A stretch of 64,000 nucleotides of DNA, taken from the NCBI RefSeq assembly GCF_020149915.1, contig NZ_CP083760.1, positions 2,046,001-2,110,000 on the forward strand, in the 5' to 3' direction. This stretch comes from Candidatus Sulfidibacterium hydrothermale (GTDB lineage: Bacteria > Bacteroidota > Bacteroidia > Bacteroidales > F082). This document shows positions 54,702 through 62,081 of this stretch, one piece after another; positions within the stretch are counted from its first letter, which is position 1, and each line of letters opens with the position of its first letter. The position numbers were made by a program, and so were the translations under genes. Below the pieces are notes generated by a model. The model ran no database searches and was not told where the DNA came from. It worked only from the letters and a program-made list of their open reading frames with translations.

Positions 54702-54974
54702 ATGGACAAAAAAGGGGTCATTTTACAGATATATGGACGGGTTCAGGGTGTCGGCTTTCGGTATTACACGCAAAAAAAAGCAGAGGAACTGGGAATTACC
54801 GGCTATGTCAAAAACCGGCCGGACGGAAGTGTTTATATCGAAGCCGAAGGCAATACGGACGCTTTGGAAGCTTTCCTTTTATGGTGTGAAGAAGGCCCGT
54901 CGTGGGCCCACGTTCGGAAAGTAGAAAAACAATGGATTCCTCCGCAAGGATATAAAACCTTTGAAATCCATTAA
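54702..54974 (+). CDS. acyP: Acylphosphatase
   Basis: Small enzyme of 90 residues that hydrolyses acyl phosphates. The catalytic arginine is in YGRVQGVGFRYY and the catalytic asparagine in YVKNRPDGSVYIEAEG. I start at the ATG at 54702 (MDKKGVILQIYG), the normal family N terminus. An in-frame ATG at 54648 would add an 18-residue basic extension and sits 6 bases after the promoter box, so it cannot be excluded. The stop directly abuts the stop of the convergent mnmD gene. Confidence 0.93.
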   Translation: MDKKGVILQIYGRVQGVGFRYYTQKKAEELGITGYVKNRPDGSVYIEAEGNTDALEAFLLWCEEGPSWAHVRKVEKQWIPPQGYKTFEIH

Positions 54975-55640
54975 CTATTTCTTTGCCACAGCCCTTAAAA
55001 ACTCTCTTTTTCCGGGAGGCCCCGGAAGTTTTTCTATTTGAAAACCAGCAGCTTTCAAAGCCCTTTTTACACTGCCTTTACAAGAATACGTAACCAAAAT
55101 TCCTTGAGGTACCAACGTCTTGTACAATTTCAGGAATCCTTCTTCTGTCCACATTTCCGGCTGACTTTCCGGCGAAAAAGCATCAAAATAAATGACATGA
55201 AAATGATTTAACGGAGCTTCATATTCCTGAAAACTCACTGGTAAAAGCTGCATTTCGAAAAAAGAACTTACCCATACCGGGGCTTTTGCCTGATGCATTT
55301 TCTCAAACAAAGCCCTGTCAACATGCAATAATTCCGGGTAATTCAGTTGTTTTATCACGACATCGGGCAAAGGAAAAGCTTCCACCCCACAATATTTTAT
55401 CTTTTGATGATTTTTTTCAGCCCACAACAAAGTAAGCAAGGCATTCAGCCCGGTTCCGAAACCAATTTCCAGCACCTGCAATTTTTCAGTAACCGATTGA
55501 TATGCTGATAGTCCCGCCTGTATAAAAATATGTTTTGATTCCTGAATGGCACCGAACGTAGAATGATAGTGCTCACCAGCACGTTCATTATAAAGGGTAT
55601 GCGAACCATCACGGGTCACTGTCAATGCTCCAGTTTTCAT
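54975..55640 (-). CDS. mnmD: tRNA (mnm5s2U34) methyltransferase MnmD
   Basis: SAM-dependent methyltransferase equivalent to the MnmC C2/methyltransferase half, here a stand-alone MnmD of about 221 residues. It completes the mnm5 wobble-uridine modification. SAM-binding VLEIGFGTGLNALLTL is near residue 62. The YFDAFSPESQPEMWTEEGF segment is the DUF752 signature. The FAD-dependent oxidase half is absent. I start at ATG 55640 (MKTGALTVTRDG), because the promoter box (55645-55652) lies four bases upstream, which excludes the longer frame. Confidence 0.9.
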   Translation of the reverse strand: MKTGALTVTRDGSHTLYNERAGEHYHSTFGAIQESKHIFIQAGLSAYQSVTEKLQVLEIGFGTGLNALLTLLWAEKNHQKIKYCGVEAFPLPDVVIKQLNYPELLHVDRALFEKMHQAKAPVWVSSFFEMQLLPVSFQEYEAPLNHFHVIYFDAFSPESQPEMWTEEGFLKLYKTLVPQGILVTYSCKGSVKRALKAAGFQIEKLPGPPGKREFLRAVAKK

Positions 55641-55644
55641 GATA

Positions 55645-55652
55645 CAAAAATA
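55645..55652 (-). promoter_or_regulatory. -7 promoter box four bases from the mnmD ATG
   Basis: TATTTTTG on the minus strand, then four bases, then ATG at 55640. Confidence 0.62.
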
Positions 55653-55674
55653 AAGTTTTAGCAAGAAGTCCTCT

Positions 55675-55682
55675 TATTTTTG
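55675..55682 (+). promoter_or_regulatory. -7 promoter box of the exonuclease gene
   Basis: TATTTTTG, 37 bases before the ATG at 55720. Confidence 0.5.
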
Positions 55683-55719
55683 ATTTTTTTCTATTTTCAC
55701 GAAAGAAAAATATTTTAGT

Positions 55720-56430
55720 ATGCTAAATAACCTATCCCTGGAAAACATTCTGTTTCTGGACATTGAGACTGTTCCAGCCTATCCGGACTACGAACAGCTT
55801 CCTGAAAAATTTCAGGAACTTTGGAAGAAAAAAGCAGCCCGATTGAATTATCGCGACGAAGAGCTGACTCCGGCAGAGCTGTATCCACAGGCAGGAATTT
55901 ATGCCGAATTTGGGAAAATTGTATGCGTTTCCTGTGGATTTATGAACGGAAGTGAGTTTCGTATCAAATCATTTTACGGTGATGATGAAAGAATCCTGCT
56001 TGAAGAACTGGCTCAAATGCTTTCAAGATATTATAACCAACCGGAATCATTGCTTTGTGCCCACAATGGCAAAGAATTTGACTTTCCGTATATGGCCCGT
56101 AGGATGCTGATCAATGGAATTACCCTGCCATCAATCCTGGATCTTGCCGGCAAAAAACCCTGGGAAATAAAATTACTTGACACATTGGAATTGTGGAAAT
56201 TTGGTGACTATAAGCATTACACATCCCTGGAACTGCTGGCTGCCATCTTTAATATTCCCACCCCAAAAGATGACATTAACGGAAGTGATGTGGCCCGTGT
56301 ATATTGGGAAGAAAAAGATCTGGAAAGAATTGTTACCTATTGCCAAAAAGACGTTCTCACCACGCTCCAGCTTTTTCGACGTTACCAGGGGCTCCCTTTA
56401 ATCAAGGATGAATTTGTTGTGATGAACTAA
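55720..56430 (+). CDS. Predicted PolB-like 3'-5' exonuclease
   Basis: A 236-residue DEDD-type exonuclease of the DNA_pol_B_exo2 family, related to the proofreading domain of family B polymerases but free-standing. The carboxylates expected for two-metal catalysis are visible: Asp14 and Glu16 in LFLDIETVPA, Asp121 in AHNGKEFDFPYMARRML, and Asp211 in YCQKDVLTTLQLF. It lies 22 bases upstream of a Cas4-like/DUF2779 protein gene, and 1.5 kb before dnaB. Because the downstream partner's own exonuclease-like domain looks inactive, the pair may work together in DNA processing. Its exact substrate is unknown. Confidence 0.85.
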   Translation: MLNNLSLENILFLDIETVPAYPDYEQLPEKFQELWKKKAARLNYRDEELTPAELYPQAGIYAEFGKIVCVSCGFMNGSEFRIKSFYGDDERILLEELAQMLSRYYNQPESLLCAHNGKEFDFPYMARRMLINGITLPSILDLAGKKPWEIKLLDTLELWKFGDYKHYTSLELLAAIFNIPTPKDDINGSDVARVYWEEKDLERIVTYCQKDVLTTLQLFRRYQGLPLIKDEFVVMN

Positions 56431-56452
56431 CCGGCAACATTATCCCAAAAAC

Positions 56453-57889
56453 ATGGAAAAACACATCATCTCAAAATCGACCTTTATCCGGGGAACACAA
56501 TGCTTAAAATCACTTTACCTGAATAAAAAACGGCCTTTTTTACGCGATCGCTTAAGCCAGGCTCAACAGGCTATTTTTAAACGGGGAACCGACGTAGGAT
56601 TACTGGCACAACAGCTTTTTCCGGATGGCATCGATTGCAAACCCCGTTCTCCTTCTCAGTTCCGGAAAAAAGCAATGGAAACCCTGGAAATTATCCGGCA
56701 AAATCAACATCCGGTGTTATACGAAGCCACGTTTCAACATAAGCAGATGTTAACTATTCTGGATATCCTGGTCAGGAATAACCATGGATGGCGGGCTTAT
56801 GAAGTAAAAAGTTCTTTAAAAATCTCTGACACCTTCCTGCTGGATGCAGCATTTCAGTACTATGTGATCACCGGTGCAGGAATTGAATTGGATGATTTCT
56901 TCCTGGTCACAGTTAATCCGGATTACATACGAAAAGAAAAACTGGATCTGCAACAACTTTTCACCAAAGAAAGTGTTCTGCAAAAGATAAAAGAACTTCA
57001 GCCATACATTGTTTCACAGATTGAAAAAGAAAAAGCCGCCTTACAGGCAAAATCTTCTCCGAAGATTGACATTGGCATTCATTGTCATGATCCGTATCCC
57101 TGTGATTTTTTAGGCCATTGCTGGAAAAAAATACCGGCAAACAGCTTACTTTATCTTGATACTTTCGACAAAAAATTCCGGTTTGAGAAATATCAAAAGG
57201 GAGAAGACCGGCCGGAATTGATTCCCTTGAAAAACTTAAATGAACAGCAAAAATTGCAGATTACCGCTGCCCTTCAAAAATCGTTGGCTGTTCATCACGA
57301 AAAATTAAATGCTTCTTTCAGCCATCCAAAAGAAGAACCTGTTTTCCTGTCGCTACTTATCATACGCCCGGCTGTTCCGCTGTTTAACGGCATGAAACCC
57401 TACCAGCATTTGCCGGTAGCAGCTGTCCTTTTCGACACCAAAGAACAAAAGTACCAACTAGAACTTTTTCTTCCCCATCACAATCCCATACAGAAAAGCC
57501 TGGATTTTTTCCAAAAAATATCGATGCAGTATCCAAAAATTATCCTCTATGACAAAAACCAATTAAATGGTTTCTTAGAAGAATCGGCTCCGGAAGAATT
57601 AAAACAACAAGCCCGGGAAAAAATCAAATCATTACAGGAACTTTTCCAAAACGGAACCGTGTATCATTACCTTATTCATGGCGATTATTCCCCGGAACGG
57701 ATGGCCAATATTTTGTCCCTGCCCCCAGCCAAAGAAACCGACACCACAAAAGCCGGAATGCAATGGATACAACAGCTCACCTCCGGAGATTTTCCATCTG
57801 AAGAATTAAAACAAACAACAGAAGGAATTCTGAAAAACCAGATCGGCTTTACCCAAAATTTATATAATTATTTGAAAAACAAGACGTAA
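56453..57889 (+). CDS. DUF2779 protein with Cas4-like PD-(D/E)XK nuclease and degenerate exonuclease domain
   Basis: A 478-residue protein. The N-terminal half is a RecB/Cas4-type nuclease: Asp104 in TILDILV, Glu117 and Lys119 in YEVKSS, and Gln135 in AAFQYYV. Cys17 plus Cys211, Cys217 and Cys223 form the typical four-cysteine iron-sulfur frame of Cas4 and AddB-like nucleases. Residues about 295-478 match the DUF2779 exonuclease-like region (RPAVPLFNGMKPYQ at 305-318 is diagnostic). The preceding LDFET-type motif reads LSLLI (299-303), and the later carboxylate positions also lack Asp/Glu, so the second domain is probably inactive. It is transcribed with the exonuclease gene 22 bases upstream. 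Confidence 0.8.
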   Translation: MEKHIISKSTFIRGTQCLKSLYLNKKRPFLRDRLSQAQQAIFKRGTDVGLLAQQLFPDGIDCKPRSPSQFRKKAMETLEIIRQNQHPVLYEATFQHKQMLTILDILVRNNHGWRAYEVKSSLKISDTFLLDAAFQYYVITGAGIELDDFFLVTVNPDYIRKEKLDLQQLFTKESVLQKIKELQPYIVSQIEKEKAALQAKSSPKIDIGIHCHDPYPCDFLGHCWKKIPANSLLYLDTFDKKFRFEKYQKGEDRPELIPLKNLNEQQKLQITAALQKSLAVHHEKLNASFSHPKEEPVFLSLLIIRPAVPLFNGMKPYQHLPVAAVLFDTKEQKYQLELFLPHHNPIQKSLDFFQKISMQYPKIILYDKNQLNGFLEESAPEELKQQAREKIKSLQELFQNGTVYHYLIHGDYSPERMANILSLPPAKETDTTKAGMQWIQQLTSGDFPSEELKQTTEGILKNQIGFTQNLYNYLKNKT

Positions 57890-57930
57890 AAATATTTATT
57901 AACAGACGAAAAATAAGTGTCTGCAATTTG

Positions 57931-57938
57931 TATTTTTG
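57931..57938 (+). promoter_or_regulatory. -7 promoter box four bases from the dnaB ATG
   Basis: TATTTTTG followed by AAAA and ATG at 57943, again the four-base spacing. Confidence 0.65.
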
Positions 57939-57942
57939 AAAA

Positions 57943-59445
57943 ATGGAAAATACGGGACAAGTAAAGGTAAAAAGTAAAAAAGGTTTTATGCCCTCCACTA
58001 CCGGAAATGCTTTTTTAGAACATGGAAAAGTACCTCCACAAGCAGTTGATTTAGAAGAAGCTGTTTTGGGAGCCATGATGATTGAGCAGGATGCCGTTTC
58101 AGCCGTCATTGACATTTTAAAACCGGAAGTCTTTTACAAAGAAGCGCATCAGAAAATCTTCAAAGCCATTTTCCGCTTGTTTGGAAAATCAGAGCCTATT
58201 GACATCCTTACCGTTACAAACGAATTAAAAAGCAGCGGCGAGCTGGAGATGGTTGGCGGACCTTATTACATTACCATGCTTACCAGCCGCATAGCTTCTG
58301 CTGCCAATGTAGAATACCATGCCCGTATCCTTATCCAAAAATACATTCAGCGGGAATTGATTCATATTTCTTCTGAAATCATCAAAGACGCTTACGAAGA
58401 TACTACAGACGTTTTCGATCTGTTAGACAAAGCTGAACAGGGACTCTTTAACGTCTCTGAATCGAATCTCAGGCGGAACTTTGAAGACATGCCTTCATTA
58501 ATCAAACAGGCTATTGAAGACATTGAAAACGCCAAAAATGCGGACACCCATTTCAGGGGTATTCCATCAGGTTACGCCGAACTGGACCGGATTACCACCG
58601 GCTGGCAAAAATCAGACCTTATTATTCTGGCAGCCCGTCCGGCTATGGGGAAAACAGCTTTTGCGCTCTCCATGGCCCGGAATATAGCCGTTGACTTTGA
58701 TATTCCGGTAGCTGTTTTTTCTCTGGAGATGTCAGCAGTACAGCTGGTTACCCGTCTGATCTCCAGCGAAACGGAACTACCGGCTACCCAGCTAAAAAAA
58801 GGGGAATTAGCCGATTACGAATGGCATCAGCTGAACACAAAAATCCAGTCGCTGGCCAATGCCAAAATTTTTATTGATGATACTCCGGCGCTTTCCGTTT
58901 TTGAATTACGGGCCAAATGCCGGCGATTGAAACAGCAACACGATATTCAAATGGTCTTTATTGACTATTTACAGCTCATGACCCTTGGACGGGAAAACCG
59001 GGGAAATCGTGAACAAGAGATCAGTACCATCTCCCGTTCGTTAAAAGCGTTGGCCAAAGAGCTTAATGTACCGGTACTTACCCTTTCACAGTTAAGCAGA
59101 AGCGTGGAAAACCGAACCGGAACAAGCAAAAGGCCCATTCTTTCCGACTTGCGTGAATCAGGAGCCATTGAACAGGATGCTGATATTGTGATGTTCATTT
59201 ACCGGCCGGAATATTACGGACTGGATACGATGGAAGACAATACCAGTTCCGAAGGAAAGGCTGAGATAATTATTGCTAAGCACCGAAACGGTCCCACGGC
59301 AAATGTCAAGCTTCGATTTATTGCCAAGTATGCCAAATTTGAAGATCTGGATGCGCCGGGTATGGATCCAGACCAGGAAAACTACGGAAAAGGAATCCGG
59401 GTTCCTTCAAAAATGAACGACAGCGATGATGATACCCCATTTTAA
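57943..59445 (+). CDS. dnaB: Replicative DNA helicase DnaB
   Basis: Hexameric 5'-3' fork helicase, 500 residues. The N-terminal collar domain (about 25-130) includes DLEEAVLGAMMIEQDAV. The RecA-like motor has Walker A AARPAMGKTAFAL near residue 228 and Walker B FIDYLQLMTLG near 345. The C-terminal part includes SDLRESGAIEQDADIVMFIY and KHRNGPTANVKLRF. No intein is present. The N-terminal 24 residues are a basic extension (KVKSKKGFMP). It follows the nuclease pair by 53 bases but has its own promoter box. Confidence 0.96.
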   Translation: MENTGQVKVKSKKGFMPSTTGNAFLEHGKVPPQAVDLEEAVLGAMMIEQDAVSAVIDILKPEVFYKEAHQKIFKAIFRLFGKSEPIDILTVTNELKSSGELEMVGGPYYITMLTSRIASAANVEYHARILIQKYIQRELIHISSEIIKDAYEDTTDVFDLLDKAEQGLFNVSESNLRRNFEDMPSLIKQAIEDIENAKNADTHFRGIPSGYAELDRITTGWQKSDLIILAARPAMGKTAFALSMARNIAVDFDIPVAVFSLEMSAVQLVTRLISSETELPATQLKKGELADYEWHQLNTKIQSLANAKIFIDDTPALSVFELRAKCRRLKQQHDIQMVFIDYLQLMTLGRENRGNREQEISTISRSLKALAKELNVPVLTLSQLSRSVENRTGTSKRPILSDLRESGAIEQDADIVMFIYRPEYYGLDTMEDNTSSEGKAEIIIAKHRNGPTANVKLRFIAKYAKFEDLDAPGMDPDQENYGKGIRVPSKMNDSDDDTPF

Positions 59446-59519
59446 TGAATACCAAATAATAATGAAACCTTATCTCTCTTATAAATTTTTATTTAATTTT
59501 AGTTTTTAAATGCATGAAC

Positions 59520-60350
59520 ATGAAAAATTTTAAATTGATTTTGGCTCTTGCCATTGTTCTGCCTGTATTTTCATACGGACAAAAAAAAGTTTTCCTGAAG
59601 TATAACTTGAAAAAAGGAGAAACTTTTATCACCCATACCTCTACGAACCAGGATATCACCATTACGGCCCAAGGCCAAACCATGAACATGAATCAGGTTA
59701 TCAGTTCCGATATTACCACAAAAGTAGAGAAAGTAAGTGCGGATTCTATTGTTACCTCCAACACCATGGACAAGATGACAATGGATCAAACCATGTTTGG
59801 TCAGGAGTTGAAATACGATTCTTCTGATCCTTCCACCTATGCTTCCGGACGCGGAAAACAAATCGGGGAAGCCCTTAACAAACTGATTGGAAAAGCATAC
59901 AAAATCACCATGGACCATTCGGGAAACATTGGTTCTTATGACATCAGTGAATTAATAAATGAAGGAGGCAAAGTATCTTCAAACCTGAAATCGAGCAATA
60001 ATTATATTGTATTCCCTAAACACAAAATCAAAGTAGGTGACACCTGGGAAGCCGATATCCGGCCTATGAAAACAGATAACATGAAAATCCACATGAAATA
60101 TACGCTTAAAAAACTTTCAGGGAAAAAAGCGACTATTTCTGTTTCCGGGACAATTACAGCCAACGAAATCGATGGACAAACTTTAAACCTTAGCGGAACA
60201 CAAAGCGGAACCATTGTAATTAACACCAAAACCGGTTGGCCAATATCTGCTCATCTCACACAAGATATTAAAATGAAACTGGAAAAGAACGGTATGGAGA
60301 TTCCCATGGAAATCAGCAGTACCATTAACTCAACCAGCCAAAAGAAATAA
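59520..60350 (+). CDS. Exported DUF6263-like protein
   Basis: A 276-residue protein with a signal peptide (about 1-20, ILALAIVLPVFSYGQ) and a mature part made of alternating beta strands rich in Thr, Ser and Lys. Two long strand pairs occur, around residues 40-100 and 180-265. It resembles the DUF6263 family of Bacteroidota. Function unknown; probably periplasmic or on the outer-membrane face. An in-frame ATG at 59514 adds two residues (MN) and is equally possible. It is monocistronic, with a terminator 20 bases after its end. Confidence 0.7.
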   Translation: MKNFKLILALAIVLPVFSYGQKKVFLKYNLKKGETFITHTSTNQDITITAQGQTMNMNQVISSDITTKVEKVSADSIVTSNTMDKMTMDQTMFGQELKYDSSDPSTYASGRGKQIGEALNKLIGKAYKITMDHSGNIGSYDISELINEGGKVSSNLKSSNNYIVFPKHKIKVGDTWEADIRPMKTDNMKIHMKYTLKKLSGKKATISVSGTITANEIDGQTLNLSGTQSGTIVINTKTGWPISAHLTQDIKMKLEKNGMEIPMEISSTINSTSQKK

Positions 60351-60369
60351 AACGAAAGATTTTCCAGAG

Positions 60370-60403
60370 AAAATGCTCTGTTCTTGATGAACAGGGCATT
60401 TTT
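60370..60403. terminator. Bidirectional terminator
   Basis: AAAATGCTCTGTTC/GAACAGGGCATTTT, one G-T pair, 5-base loop, then T residues. It sits between the exported gene and the convergent ald-like gene. Confidence 0.88.
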
Positions 60404-60415
60404 TTATGGTTTATT

Positions 60416-61639
60416 TTAAAATAAAGCCGATGTAAGCAGGTTTAAATCCCGGAAAGGCAAATCAAAGGTATCCGCTATATGTTTATTGGTCAATGCGCCA
60501 TAAAAAACATATATACCATGACTAAAAGGAGCATCCTGCACAATAAAACGTTGAATTCCTCCTGCTTCGCCCATACGCAACAAAACGCCTGCTAAATAAT
60601 TACTCAAAGAATAAGAAGCTGTATGAGGCACTTTGGAAGCAATATTCGGAACGCAGTAATGGGTAACTCCATATTCCTGATAAACAGGATGTTGATGCGA
60701 TGTAGGACGCGATGTCTCAAAACAACCGCCCTGATCAATGCTCACATCGACAATGACCGCTCCCCGTTTCATCTGTTTTACCATTTCTTCGTGAATAAAA
60801 CAGGAAGGATGCCCGTTGGAGGAATGTTTTGCCGCAATCACCACATCTGCTTCACGCAATGCTTTCTGCAACAAAACCGGTTGTAAAACAGAAGAAGAGA
60901 TCCGAAAATCCAGCTTATTCTGCAGGTCACGCATTTTATAAACGGAATCATCAAAAATTTTGACCAAAGCACCCATTCCGTAAGCTGTTCTTGCAGCATA
61001 TTCCGCTACCGTTCCCGAACCAATAATTACCACTTCCGAAGGACGAATACCCGGAAAGCCCCCCAGCATCACTCCTTTTCCGTATTTCGGGCTACTCAGG
61101 TATTCCGCGGCAATCATCACCGATGCATTTCCGATAATTTCACTCATAGAGCGCACCAGAGGAAATGCTCCGGTTTTATCTTTTATCCATTCGTAAGCCA
61201 CCGCCACCGGTTTTTTGGCCATCATTTTTTTAAAATAAGCCCCATTATTACTTTGCGGCATCAGGGCTGAAAAAAGCACCTGGCTTTTGCGCACCAGTTC
61301 CTGTTCCTGTTCATCTGGAGCTTCAATTTTCACAATAACATCGGCCTGCCATACTTCATCAGCTGCCGAAGTTATGGTTGCCCCGGCTGCGGCGTACAGC
61401 TCATCCGAAAAATGGGCTGCTTTTCCGGCATTTTCTTCCATTATCACCTGGTGGCCATTCTGCACCAGTAAATCCACTGCATTGGGAACCAGCGCAATAC
61501 GCCTTTCATTTTCGTCTTTTTCGCGGGGAATCCCAATCACAAATTTTTTACGCGAAGGAACCCGCTCCAGTGTTTCCTCCAAGGGAAGCAGGCTCCCTTT
61601 TTCTGACAGTTTCAGATATGATTTTCCTTTTTCGGTCAT
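60416..61639 (-). CDS. Alanine dehydrogenase / PntA-family NAD(H)-binding protein with altered active site
   Basis: A 407-residue two-domain protein of the alanine dehydrogenase/transhydrogenase-alpha superfamily. After a 30-residue extension it shows IGIPREKDENERRIALVP, VIVKIEAP (Lys104, matching catalytic Lys75 of mycobacterial Ald), Rossmann GSGTVAEYAARTA and DQGGCFE (Asp270 equivalent). The position of catalytic His96 in the YLHLA motif reads Met127 (FSALMPQSN), so canonical alanine dehydrogenation is doubtful. It is last gene of the porX-tsaE-ald run, 10 bases after tsaE. I use ATG 61639; an upstream frame to 61687 would overlap tsaE. Confidence 0.75.
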   Translation of the reverse strand: MTEKGKSYLKLSEKGSLLPLEETLERVPSRKKFVIGIPREKDENERRIALVPNAVDLLVQNGHQVIMEENAGKAAHFSDELYAAAGATITSAADEVWQADVIVKIEAPDEQEQELVRKSQVLFSALMPQSNNGAYFKKMMAKKPVAVAYEWIKDKTGAFPLVRSMSEIIGNASVMIAAEYLSSPKYGKGVMLGGFPGIRPSEVVIIGSGTVAEYAARTAYGMGALVKIFDDSVYKMRDLQNKLDFRISSSVLQPVLLQKALREADVVIAAKHSSNGHPSCFIHEEMVKQMKRGAVIVDVSIDQGGCFETSRPTSHQHPVYQEYGVTHYCVPNIASKVPHTASYSLSNYLAGVLLRMGEAGGIQRFIVQDAPFSHGIYVFYGALTNKHIADTFDLPFRDLNLLTSALF

Positions 61640-61649
61640 AAACCGGTAT

Positions 61650-62081
61650 TTATGTTTGCTGAAGAGACCAACGGATAACCCGGTCAAGATTATCCTTTAC
61701 TTCAATGTCAACTCTTACGTAAGTGGGCGGTAAAAGTTCCGTTATTTTCTCCGGCCATTCCATAAAACAGTAATTGCCACTGTACAAATATTCTTCTAAG
61801 CCTATATCAAATGCTTCTTCCAGCCGTTTCATGCGATAAAAATCAAAATGAAAAATGGCATTTCCATTCCGGTCTTTATATTCATTGATCAGTGCAAAAG
61901 TCGGGCTACTCACATTGTCATTACTTCCAAGCTGCCGGCAAAACGATTGGATAAAAGTCGTTTTCCCGGCTCCCATCTCCCCGTAAAAAGCAAAAATACG
62001 CTGATCAGGAAAAGTGGATAAAATCTTCTGAGCCGCAGATGGCAATGCTTCCAGAGCTGACAAACGAATTTTATTTTCCAT
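61650..62081 (-). CDS. tsaE: tRNA t6A biosynthesis ATPase TsaE
   Basis: P-loop ATPase of 143 residues needed with TsaB and TsaD to transfer threonylcarbamoyl to tRNA A37. Walker A is YGEMGAGKTTFIQ (about 34-46), and SSPTFALINEYKD and HFDFYRMKRLEE are the family signatures. It starts immediately after the porX stop with no base between, so translation is coupled to a T9SS regulator. The threonylcarbamoyl-AMP synthase for the pathway is also in this window (tsaC). Confidence 0.93.
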   Translation of the reverse strand: MENKIRLSALEALPSAAQKILSTFPDQRIFAFYGEMGAGKTTFIQSFCRQLGSNDNVSSPTFALINEYKDRNGNAIFHFDFYRMKRLEEAFDIGLEEYLYSGNYCFMEWPEKITELLPPTYVRVDIEVKDNLDRVIRWSLQQT

